Positions 27,601 to 36,682 of a stretch of DNA of 39,847 nucleotides are shown here, in pieces. The DNA is from Trebouxia sp. TZW2008. Its lineage: Eukaryota > Chlorophyta > Trebouxiophyceae > Trebouxiales > Trebouxiaceae. Position 1 is the first letter of the stretch, and every line of letters starts with the position of its first letter. The notes beneath the pieces are model-generated. The model saw only the letters and a program-made list of their open reading frames with translations, searched no databases and was not told the DNA's origin. Position numbers and translations under genes: made by a program. Location: positions 1 to 39,847 of the forward strand of contig BDIU01000488.1 of assembly GCA_002118135.1 (NCBI GenBank), written 5' to 3'.

Positions 27601-29640
27601 GATGCATAGTCAATACACACGAATTATGCACTCATATGCAGCATTACAGGTTTTGCCTGCCTGGCGAGACAAGACTTGAGCCACACACATCTACCACATG
27701 TGCTGGAACGTGTAATGATCATGACTATTAGTGTTATCATTTTTATTCTTATTGCAGGGGAAGAAACAGTGATCATTTCCCCTGCTACGCAGCATCACAG
27801 GTCTCATGCCTGGTGCAGGCATAACAGTCTCCCCCATTGAGACGGCTTTTTTAGGCACTGCATTGTGTCTGTGTGCGCCCACAGGATCATGCAGCCTCAC
27901 CAGCAAGCATGCAAACAATGGTCAATGAGACAGCAAGCATTCTTTACTGGAAAACATGGCCAAGATTGTGTGCTTATTACTCAACCATGACCAATGACGC
28001 AGCATGCATTCCCTACTGACAGGAGTATTGTCGGGGCTGCTTGATGATCAATGACACACTATGTATTTTGCTAAGATCTGAAGTATCACTACGATGCTCA
28101 ATGAGGGACTCACCCTATGGTCTCCAATGGTTCTAGACATGGCCAAGCCTCCTGGCCACACCCGCTCGGGGCCTACCGGTTTGCCATCCACAGTGCTACG
28201 GCACACATCATACCCAGCATCCTCACACCGCTTGCGCTCAGCCTTGTTGTCATCAAGTCTGTGAGTATCGCTCACCTGCACAAGGAAATTGGTGTGAGCT
28301 ACAATGTTGCGTGCCTCTCAAATGCTACTCACTTCGTGATCAGTACCCTGACACCGCTTAAGCAAAGCCTTCTTGTCATGCAGTCTGTGATTGTCGCTCT
28401 CCAAGACAAGGAAACTTGAATTGCAAGCTTGTATGCATGCATATGAGGTCCACTGCAGCAAGGCAGATGCAGAACAGGCCATAAGCAGGGCATCAGGAAA
28501 AACGTTGCAGGTCCCTGTGCAAATTTGCCGCCATCACTTGTTGGACTGGACTTGGCTGTACAGACAGCTGGGAGCACATAGGCCGTTGCAGATGCTTGAC
28601 TTCATCAGCCTTATGCCACAGCAGCTGCCAACCGTGCTGGTCACAGACCCAGTCAAATCTGTGCAAGGCGCAGACTGACCTGTATGACTTCAGCTCCAGT
28701 GTCAAGATATGCAGTTGAGTCCCCCACACTTGCCAGCAGGACGTCCCAGCCCACAGATACAGCCACTGTTGCAGTGGTTCCAGATATCTGCAGTCAGGCA
28801 CATCTCTATTGATAACAACGCCAGCCAGCCTTTGTGCAATGCTAAGCCACGCTGACAGATCCTTGGCTCAGAACATGCTTTGTGAGAGGGATAAGCGTCT
28901 TGTAACATCATCAGCCTTGCTCACAACCAGCTGACACTATGCATCAGCTGCAGAGACAGGGTCGAGGGGCTGTTGCGTTGTTGTAAGCATCAAGGTGCCC
29001 AGTACAAGCTGCCACTAAACAACTGTATTGCTGCAGCACTTCCAGACGTGGCATGTACTGCAGAGTGCGTGTAGAGAAAGAAAACGATGCAGCAATGTGG
29101 TATATCAGCTTGGCAGTACAAAGCAAGTGTGACCGCCCACCTGCGCGTGCTCATGAAACTGGTCCTGAACCTTCCTGAAGGTCTGAACTAAAGCTTCTGG
29201 AAGCTTTCGTAACAAAGCATCCTGCGTCTGCCAGACCAGCTTGTCTTCATCAGAAACCTGAGGGAAGCTTTTCAGCTCTTCAGGTACAGATGCGTCTGTT
29301 TTTACTTCCACGTCGGCAAGCTGCTCTTGAAGGATTGGCAGAATGTGCTTTGATGCAAAAGTGGCAGCCTGTTTGCCACCATGACCATCAAAGACGCCAT
29401 ACACATCATAGCCGACGCTAGGTCCTGCAGCATATTGACTGAATGAGCAGATTGCCATCACACACGCTGAGACAACAGGGTCATGCCATATTGCAAGCAG
29501 CACCTACCTTGACTGTTGGCATTTGATGTCCAGGATAGCTTTGGCTGTTGAAGCCAAGCATCCTCTCCCTTGTGTATAGACTTGCCAAAAGCTTGTTTGG
29601 TGCATAGACCGTATATGGGATTGTGGATAGTGCCAGGCAT
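24655..29640 (-). CDS. PP2C phosphatase with long RG/Q-rich tail
   Basis: Seven exons: 29640-29508, 29424-29141, 28787-28680, 28275-28114, 27131-26967, 26587-26379 and 25915-24655; 773 aa. Every junction keeps the frame. The first ~335 residues are a Mg/Mn-dependent Ser/Thr phosphatase closest to the Arabidopsis At1g68410/At1g09160 subgroup: GKSIHKGEDAW (N-terminal acid motif), YGVFDGHGGKQAA with Asp57/Gly58, SGTTATVAV, LLASVGDSTAYL, THRLDDN, WPGGLAMSRTIGD, GGRLIIASDGLWDAM with Asp257, and KGVRDDITVLVID with Asp297. The last exon adds ~420 low-complexity residues: acidic/Ser stretches, an RGRGRG block near 507-517, a Q tract near 617-628, RGR repeats, a YSISFGSIGADDFGSIPG segment, and a final RG block near 733-752. 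The tail could bind RNA or drive condensates (inference). An in-frame stop precedes the chosen ATG. Confidence 0.93.
25046..25165 (-). repeat. Poly-Gln tract and RG-rich coding repeats
   Basis: CAG repeats encode a run of nine to ten Gln in the PP2C tail, followed by alternating Arg-Gly codons (RGRNERNEGRGFSRGRG). Other RG blocks lie at about 25420-25460 and 24725-24785. These are coding low-complexity repeats within the last exon. Confidence 0.85.
27246..27316 (-). repeat. PP2C exon echo 1
   Basis: Copy of the 5' end of exon 27131-26967. It reads AGEVVLPEAEVRRATLPS against AGEVVLPEPEVRRVTLPS, after a TTTAG acceptor. A GTGAGG donor after the tenth codon would define a 30-base, phase-0 mini-exon. 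Confidence 0.85.
27424..27462 (-). repeat. PP2C exon echo 2
   Basis: Reads AGEVVLPKPELRQ after a CATTCAG acceptor, in the exon's phase, then diverges. Confidence 0.78.
27537..27596 (-). repeat. PP2C exon echo 3
   Basis: Reads AGETVLPE-VGRVMLPSK, matching the exon with a two-codon deletion. The acceptor region has decayed (ATGAG). Confidence 0.78.
27780..27840 (-). repeat. PP2C exon echo 4
   Basis: Reads MGETVMPAPGMRPVMLRS against AGEVVLPEPEVRRVTLPS. It is the most diverged of the four and the farthest from the real exon. Confidence 0.7.
27916..28112 (-). repeat. Four degenerate repeats next to the PP2C exon donor
   Basis: GGTCAATGAGACAGCAAGCA, GACCAATGACGCAGCATGCA, GATCAATGACACACTATGTA and GCTCAATGAGGGACTCACCC (plus strand) recur at spacings of about 70, 57 and 50 bases. 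The last abuts the donor of exon 28275-28114, so the donor-proximal intron has also been multiplied. Confidence 0.65.
28343..28415 (-). repeat. Echo of the 5' end of PP2C exon 28275-28114
   Basis: The plus-strand segment CTGACACCGCTTAAGCAAAG through GACAAGGAAAC matches CTCACACCGCTTGCGCTCAG through CACAAGGAAAT at 28229-28290, covering the exon start, the acceptor and ~12 bases of intron. Period about 121 bases. Confidence 0.8.
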
Positions 29641-31316
29641 GACTGGGGTGTTGATGGACCAGGTGTTTGTGTATTCCCGCCGTTGTGGGGTGCTTGTGCT
29701 TCACAGGCAGCTCAGCTGAGACGTCCACGCCGGAGTGCACGTGAACAGGTCGTGGACTGCGATAGCAGACAGGAGCACTCAGTAGAAGAGTCTGGAAGAT
29801 CTGTCTATCAAGCGCAATTTTACGTTGCCGGTTAGACAGTAAAACTGAACATCGCATGTAATGGCGTGTGAATGTATTTGCTTACGCTCAGCTACAGGGC
29901 AATTGGCTGCAACGCTGCGATGGGCAAGGCAAAGCAAAGTAAAGCATGATCATAAGTCGTGCACGCGAACGACGCTAGTTCAGTCACGTAAACAGCATTG
30001 GTGGCGACGACATGTTAATTCGCTCCATTCCTCAGCATGCGTACTACACTCGCGGCAGGGTAACAGGTTGCATGCTTCGCGACCACATAGGGTGCAGGCC
30101 TTACCTTTACACAGGACTGGTATGGAAGTTGACCACAACACAGTCAGATGAACGACTCAGAGAGCGTCTTTCAACGATATCGCCATGCACGCCGCAAGTT
30201 GCGCGAGGATGTTGCGAAAGATGTGTCTTGAGAGACTTGCATGTCATGGTGTATATCTTGCAAACCCTAGTCGTTGACCTTCGAGGGTGGCTCGTAGCAC
30301 AATTCAGACAGTTGAGTGCTTCACTTCAAACTCAACTCTACGGTCACCCTGCGGCAAACAGCATTCAAACAGGCAGCAGCCCTTTCACACTTGCACAATG
30401 TTGAAACATTCATCAAGACATCAGAGCATAACACAGGCTCCTGAGGATAGCTTGACCCAATGGGCCAGCAGCACAATCCTAAGTACGCACTGCAGCTGAG
30501 TAGCAAGTTCTGAAAGCTCCTGAGTTTGCAGCATGTAAGTGATGCATCGCAACCTGCCTGCTCATGCATGTTTATAGGCGTAATGCTGTTGCAGCAACTG
30601 CACAAGCAGAAAGTGTATTTACAAAGCATTTGCTAAGGACCACCTAACCACAATCAGAAAAATGCCAGCCAAGCGCATGACAGATTAGCACAACACGATC
30701 TGGCAGCAATGCACGACCTACTAGCATCCCCAAGTCAACGCGCAATCTGGGAAGGTTTGCAGCATTCATTGCTATCCTGGTACCAAAGTGCCTGTCTGCC
30801 TTTCATATCTTCTATTCCCTTTACTAGCATACTTCTGGATGGCTGAAGAAGCTGTGAAGTCAATTTTACTTGATGACGCAGACAGCAAAGTCCCTGAAAG
30901 CTAACAATACAATGAAATCTGACAATAAGTGATGAAGCATCAAACCCACGGAATAGATTGAGTTCTGACAGTCCTTGATCATGCAAGCGCTTGCTAGCGA
31001 CAAAACAGAACCAAGAAAACTGAGACTGTCATCTGTGATCTGTAGACAAACGAAACATCAGACATGAAATGCAGTGCTGCATGCCTGCATCATTGCACTG
31101 TCTGTGAAGGTACCTTAAGCTGAGAAGCCTGTATTGCACCTTGACCTCTGCTCACCATTGTGTGTGATTGCGCAAGGTGCAATGACAGACATATGCTAGA
31201 CACATGACAGCACAAATGATGCTATCATCAGAGCGCACCTCATATGTTGAAAGCACTGTCACTTAGATCGCAGAATGGGGAAAGTTCTTCAGCAAAACCG
31301 CATGTTGGTCAGAGCA
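29641..31316. other. Region between PP2C start and glycosyltransferase stop
   Basis: It should hold the PP2C promoter/5' UTR and the 3' UTR of the glycosyltransferase gene. A 130-codon frame on the plus strand (30012-30404) and a frame on the minus strand (30986-30735) are open, but neither resembles a known protein. The latter has a TTTCAG acceptor near 30893 and might be a further 3' exon of the glycosyltransferase gene. Confidence 0.4.
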
Positions 31317-33816
31317 TTACTTATACGAGACAGTCAGATTCCAGCTGTGGTGGCACAAGTTGTCTCCAAAATCTGCCTGGCCCAAGTTGGCTGTCATTGG
31401 CCATTGTGGTACACCTCCAAGCCTGCTGGCAGGAACCCATAGCCTTGAAAGTATCAAGAGTAAGCCCTTACCTTGGCTCAGTCGCCTGATAAACCTGCAG
31501 AAATAAAGCTTAGCAGTGTCACCATATCTGTGCATAGCACTCAGACAAAGACAAGCTTTGCACTGGTTGGCCAAGCCACATCACATACGAGTGTGTTCTT
31601 GCCTCAGGGACATGTGCCTAATGAATACAAATACAGGGCAAATAAGCAAAGACATTGGTGGGCATAGCAGACAGAGCTGACCTGTCAGTCATGCCCTCAG
31701 CAGGCGCTGTGATGGTCAAAGCTTCTGTGCAGAATGCAGTTGTTGTGTTTCTGTCTGAATCATTGTCTTGAGTGAACTCTGACCATGGAGCCTGTACAAC
31801 AAGCAATTGACATTTCAAGCATGTTTTGCAATGGGTCAAGCATTAGCATCCTCCGGAGTTCAGCATGCAAGTGAGTAGACAAACATGCATGTACATCAAC
31901 AAAAGGCACACTTTGCTTGCAAAAGTGCTCCTGACAGTCAGCTGTATTAGAAATGTCTGATGTCAAGGTGAACCTTTGAGGACCATGCTGAGAACATCAT
32001 GACGTAAGAAGCAATGTGCCATGTATATGTCAGGCCCACAAGCATGGCTTGATTGCAAGGAGCTGTCAATGCAGTGTTTGGTAAGGGCAGATGTGACCTC
32101 ACCTGAGGATCAGCAAGTTCATCAGCAATGCGGTCATAGCGAACAGTGCTTGGTCCATAGCCAGCATGATGGGCCACAAAGGTGCCAGGCTGATACCTTA
32201 GCCTGCAGCAACACAACAGCATTCAGATCACATTGCTCAGAATCACAGCGCACTTGCGATGATTTGCTATGTCCTGTTCACCAAGTTAATGTCATGTTAC
32301 ACAGGCTGCGTAGCTTGTCAAGTTTGCAGCCATGCCAACCTCAACAGCAAAGCACTGCATACTTGACATAGCATGCACTGTTATTGCAAAACTGCATGAG
32401 ATTGAGGCAGGCAGTCTGTTGCAAAGAGTGTTGGCTGACTTAAGCTGACCTGTGGTTGTTGAACACCTCATATGGCACAATGCCAGTATGTCGATCAAAA
32501 TGAAAGCTGTGACCATTGGCAAACTGATTGATTGCACCCTGCTCTTGCCCTCTCTGCCCACCTTGCTGCCACACTCTGTGCTCGTTGTAGAGGTGCTGCA
32601 GGAACCAAAGTGACCATTTGGAGCGTTTGATCAGCATGCTACCTGAACAACCACACAGCTTCCATTCAGATTTATCCACTGCCCTTGCTGCTGCCTGTGT
32701 TGAGCAATTCATCATACGCATAACTACAGGCCTTTGTTACAATACTGTTAGGTCGCAAGAGACAGCGAAGTGGGTTTGCACAGCACTCAACAGCAACAAC
32801 TCACAAGTTTGCATTGCCTTGACTAAACGCTGTTGTGCTACCTCAAGATGTTGCTATCGAAACTTGATAGTGCATCGCCACATTGCTACATGTCACAATT
32901 TCAACAGACGGTGTCAGTCATCAAGTCACAGATAAATGCGCTTTGCACAGCTTGATACAGTCAACAAGATCCACCCAAGTAATGAGTGCTGACTGCTTAT
33001 GTTACCTGCATTGACGATTGAAACCCCAACATAATCTGCGCTGAAAAGCACATCCTTGTCACTGCCGTACTCCTGAAACAAGTCCTGTATTCTTGTGCCG
33101 TAGTTGACGATGACAGCATCTGCAGATTGACAAGGCGCTGGTTATGGCGTGGCGTGAGGGCAAAGCTGTTTAAGTACCAGCCTCAAGGACAATCACCTGA
33201 ATCTAGAGCCAGTGCATATTGACTGCAGTGCAAGACCAGTAGTGTGGCTGCTATCTTGTTCCATGAAGCTCCACGCGTAGCATCTGGTCTTGCAGTAAAT
33301 TCACAATACCTGCATGATAATTCCAGCCTCAGCTGACACCAATCAATATAGCACAGTAGTGCTGTATTGTCCATAGCTGCTCAAGCAGTTGTACCTGTAT
33401 TCATGCCGCTCTGCATATGCTGCTCTGTTAGTTCGCAATGCCGCAATCTGTCTTGGCGTCAAACCCTCATATATACTGAGTATCACTGCCTCTGTTGCTT
33501 CTGCACTCACAGATCCTTGAGACCAGAGTGCCCGCTTGTAGAGGCGCCACGCATTGACCAATACAGCACTGTGCTTACTTGATGGACCGTAACATTGACA
33601 ACCGGACGTGCGCGACTCCAGAAAGCTTGTACGATTCGTTTGAACAGTATGACACGGCTGCAAAGCCTGTGCTTGGAACAGACGGGAATCTCCGACACCG
33701 GCGAGTCTCAACCATGTTATGGACAGCAGTATCCAAGCTGCTACAAATGCTGAACAACTGAGAAGCCGCAGGTGAATTCTACTTTTATCTGTATTGGCCG
33801 ATATGCAAAACCGCAT
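31317..33816 (-). CDS. GT34-like Golgi glycosyltransferase (GMA12/MNN10 type)
   Basis: Seven exons: 33816-33395, 33309-33197, 33119-33006, 32642-32450, 32202-32103, 31791-31682 and 31494-31317; 409 aa with consistent phases. A short basic N-terminus and one hydrophobic segment at residues ~18-36 give a type II Golgi-like anchor. Then come AAYAERHEYRYCEF, SWNKIAATLLVL and LALDSDAVI, with the DxD metal motif Asp177-Ser-Asp179 built across an intron. NAGSMLIKRSKWSLWFL, GQEQGAINQF, GIVPYEVFNNH and YQPGTFVAHHAGYG follow, in the order seen in the GMA12/MNN10 (GT34) galactosyl/xylosyl-transferases. It probably adds a sugar to a wall polysaccharide or glycoprotein; donor and acceptor are unknown. A 78-base in-frame segment (33578-33501) has GTAAGC...TGCAG ends and may be an intron. 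The C-terminal tail after residue ~350 is unsupported by family resemblance. Confidence 0.76.
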
Positions 33817-34041
33817 CACTGGCGGGACGGCCAACGCCTGATCACCGGCTCAAGCTGCTTATGCTTGAGCACCGCAAATATTGATCAGCATGATGGCTGT
33901 GCATCGTCAGATCGGTCATGGGGCAAAAAGCCCGCGATAGCAACTAAGGCAACTAACAAGACGAGTGAGGAAACAAAACGCGAATCCAAGCCTAGGGATG
34001 TGCTCACGATCGCAAAATGCATTTGATTCTTAACCCTAGGC
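33817..34041. other. Short intergenic spacer
   Basis: 225 bases between the glycosyltransferase start and the stop of the tentative small gene, both on the minus strand. It should contain the glycosyltransferase promoter. Nothing else is visible. Confidence 0.4.
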
Positions 34042-34622
34042 TCAGCTGAAAAGTTTGTTGTTGAGCGTACCTCCGCTTCCTCCCCCACCACCTTGTTGCT
34101 GCAAGGCAATGCCATGCAATATAGTGTTGTCCCCTAATAGACAATTCAGCCTGGCCAGGTCATGGATCATGGAGATGGAGCCTTTCAGTGCAGCCCGGGC
34201 CGAAATTTCGTCTGGATCCCTTGCAAGGCTTTGCCTGGCACGCTGCCATGCTCCTGCCTCACATGGGACGCCTACACTTTGTTTTACCGCACTCAAAACG
34301 GCGTGGACCACAACGCTGTACGACAAGCAATATCAACTGATATTACATTAGTTATTGGTAGATTCATTGCATGGACAAGAAGAAGAGCAGGAAGCGTAGT
34401 TTAACCTCGCAGGCCGTTGCACTGAGCGGCACAGTGAGAATGTCGACATTGCTTTACCGGCAGAATTAGATCGCAGTAACAGGGCAGATCTGGTTCAGAT
34501 ACAGCAAGGTCCTTGCCGCAACTCATTGAGTCGAAGCTGCGATTCTAGCACAGATTGTCATTCTGTACTTCCAGTGGGGAGCGTTGACTGTGCAGCTTGT
34601 CTTGCTTCACAGCGAACGGCAT
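34042..34622 (-). CDS. Tentative small unknown protein
   Basis: Two exons, 34622-34552 and 34315-34042, would give 114 aa: MPFAVKQDKLHSQRSPLEV..., then an alpha-helical middle (AWQRARQSLARDPDEISARA; MIHDLARLNCLL) and a GGGGGSGG tail. The second exon has a good GTACAG acceptor and looks coding; the first exon and its GTGCTA donor are weaker, chosen because the phase fits and an ATG is present. I do not recognise the family. Its start would lie only 43 bases from the EIF1AD-like start on the other strand. It could be wrong in the first exon, or be a longer gene. Confidence 0.36.
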
Positions 34623-34665
34623 CCGCTCCTTCCGGACAGCCTGCCGCAAGTCTCGGGTCAAGAGC
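34623..34665. promoter_or_regulatory. Very short divergent gap
   Basis: If both start codons are right, 43 bases separate the tentative small gene and the EIF1AD-like gene. The promoters would then overlap the opposite genes' 5' exons or introns. No named motif is visible. Confidence 0.25.
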
Positions 34666-35397
34666 ATGAGCCGCCGCAGAAAGCACCTGACGCAGCAGGA
34701 TCTTTCTCCTCCAACAGAAAAGCAACAGATTGTCAGGGCAAAGCTGAGCAGGGGTAGCAACATCTTTGAGGTCTGCAGAGACTGCCAGCTTTGACTGCCA
34801 ATTAAAATCCAACAGCCTGGGCTTGATGTTGAACGCTGTTTCGTGCATGCAGGCAGAAACTGCAGATGGGCGAGACTTGCTGTGTTTTCTTCCTGCCAAG
34901 TTCAACAAAAAGCTATGGATAAAGCGTGGCGGGTATATCATTGTTGAAGAAGGTGATCTTGATGCAGCAGACAAGGTGACTGCAGTCATCACCAAAGTAC
35001 TGTACGAAGACGATGTCAAGGCTTTGAAAAAGCTGCCTGGTGTTTGGTGAGTCATCTGAAAAGTGCTTGCAAATTCTGTCTATCAAGGCTGTTACTCAAC
35101 GATTGTTGCACGGCCTGCTGATACCATGCAGTATCATTCTGTGCGGCTGAGATTGCTTCTGTCCTGTCGCGACTTTCTTGCTCATTATCTGCAAGCTTGT
35201 GGCTGAAAAGTACTCAAGGCATTGAATCACTGCAAGTTGGTTTGTTGTTGCGCAGGCCGGCAGTATTTGCGACTGACGTCAAAGCCTCGAAGCCATCAGT
35301 TGATGACATGCTTCCTCCCATTGAAGACTCAGATGCATCATCTGATGACCATGACCTGCCTTCAGATCAGGTCACAGCAAGACTTGAAAAGGCATGA
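34666..35397 (+). CDS. EIF1AD: EIF1AD-like protein (eIF1A S1-type fold)
   Basis: Three exons: 34666-34770, 34853-35046 and 35256-35397; 146 aa, close to the 165 of the human protein. The start MSRRRKHLTQQDL matches the conserved MSRKRKHV N-terminus of EIF1AD. The OB-fold core follows: PPTEKQQIVRAKLSRGSNIFE, then DGRDLLCFLPAKFNKKLWIK, RGGYIIVE and DKVTAVITKVLYEDDV, then PGVWPAVF. The tail is acidic (PPIEDSDASSDDHDLPSD), as in homologues. EIF1AD is a nuclear eIF1A-domain protein linked in recent work to 40S ribosomal subunit maturation; RNA binding is expected from the fold. The first donor (GAG|GTCTGC) is unusual but gives the only in-frame join. Reading through a possible donor near 35370 ends in LEKA-stop; an alternative 3' exon cannot be excluded. 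Confidence 0.9.
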
Positions 35398-36682
35398 ACA
35401 GTCAGGTTCTCAAGGTACTGACTCAAATTTGCCAGGCGCTGACAAGTAGGTGGCAGATGCTCCACAGCACAACTTATAGAGTGGCTTCAGGTGTGGACAC
35501 AAGGTACATCCCTCTCCATGTATGATTGTGTAATGATCTTTGATGGGCAGGCTTGATGCATAAGTCTTTTTATGCAAGCATGAAGTGTGTGCATGCATGA
35601 ACAGGATGCTGTCAGCAAGTGCTCAGCATATCTGTCCTTAAGCAACACAGGCTGCTACAGATGTGTGCAATGCAGGGCGTGGCCAACATGAGATGCTTTC
35701 ATTGCAGGTGTAGTCATGCCGTCCGGCTTGTGCAGCGCAATGGGGATTGACGAATGTTGCTTGTGAGACCCAGGCTTGCAACCTGCGAAAGACACATGGG
35801 GTTGCTTGTGCCTGTGTAATGACAGCTGCACCACACAAATTGCAGCAACAATTTTACATCCTGACTCAAGCTGTAAAAGCTGAAAGTGAATTCCAGGAAT
35901 TGGGGTTTGGCATGACAAGGTAGTCATGCAAACTTCTGCAATGGCAGGCATGCTAGCGTATACTCCAGACAAAGCTTGCTAACAATATCTTGCTTCACCA
36001 GCATGCTCCTGCACATTGATGCATCAATAACTATCAGCTGCTTTACAGCAAGAGTCACAACAGTGACAGTGGGCCTGGTGGGTCTGAGAATGTCGCTTGA
36101 CCAGTACTGCAATTTTGTCAGCAGATCTCTGGCAGACACCATAGTGGGGTTTCTCTCAGCAGCGCACTGTCATACTGGCTATAATCCGGCCATTGAACCT
36201 GGAGATGATGGCCCCATCAGCCTCGTGCTATTGTGTCTGGTGTATCTTATGATCAAACTGCAGGATTGATCGAGCCCTTCCAGCCCCACAAAGAACCTGC
36301 TGACATGCTGTTCATGCCCGAGTGACCTTTGAGTCTCTAACATGCCGTTCAGTGTGACAGATCGGCACAGCGCAACTGACCTGTCAATTGAGCTGTCAAC
36401 TGAAAGGCCGTGATGTGACATTTGGCGGCATTCATGCACAGCTGTGCAGTAATCTGCTCGCTTAGCCGTGCTGCCTTTCAGCATGAAGTTGTGCGTGGCC
36501 CACACACAAATCCTCAAGAGCCCCGTGCTCTTTACGTCATAACATCAGCAGGATTTCAAGTGAGAGCTAAGCGAAGCAGCGCGGCAAGCGACGCCATAGC
36601 AGCATCGTAACCAGCACAAACCTTGGCGTGTGCTCGGTGTTGTCTGTGCATCTTGCTGCAGCCGTCGATCTGGCACGACAGT
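35398..36682. other. Intergenic region, no gene called
   Basis: A TGTAA at 35529-35533, 132 bases after the EIF1AD-like stop, could be the chlorophyte-type polyadenylation signal. Between 35900 and 36270 both strands are open for about 70-100 codons (e.g. minus strand MVSARDLLTKLQYWSSDI), without family resemblance or a splice-consistent continuation. The right end should hold the promoter of the dehydrogenase gene. Confidence 0.4.

Noticed and set aside
30012..30404. A 130-codon plus-strand frame upstream of the PP2C gene.
   Set aside because: Composition is not exon-like and no known motif or splice-consistent partner was seen.
30735..30986. Possible extra 3' exon of the glycosyltransferase gene after a TTTCAG acceptor.
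   Set aside because: The reading frame after a possible join could be either of two, neither resembles GT34 sequence, and the exon at 31494-31317 already ends in a stop.
35976..36269. Overlapping open frames on both strands between the EIF1AD-like and dehydrogenase genes.
   Set aside because: Neither strand shows motifs or joinable exons; they could be chance or a decayed gene.
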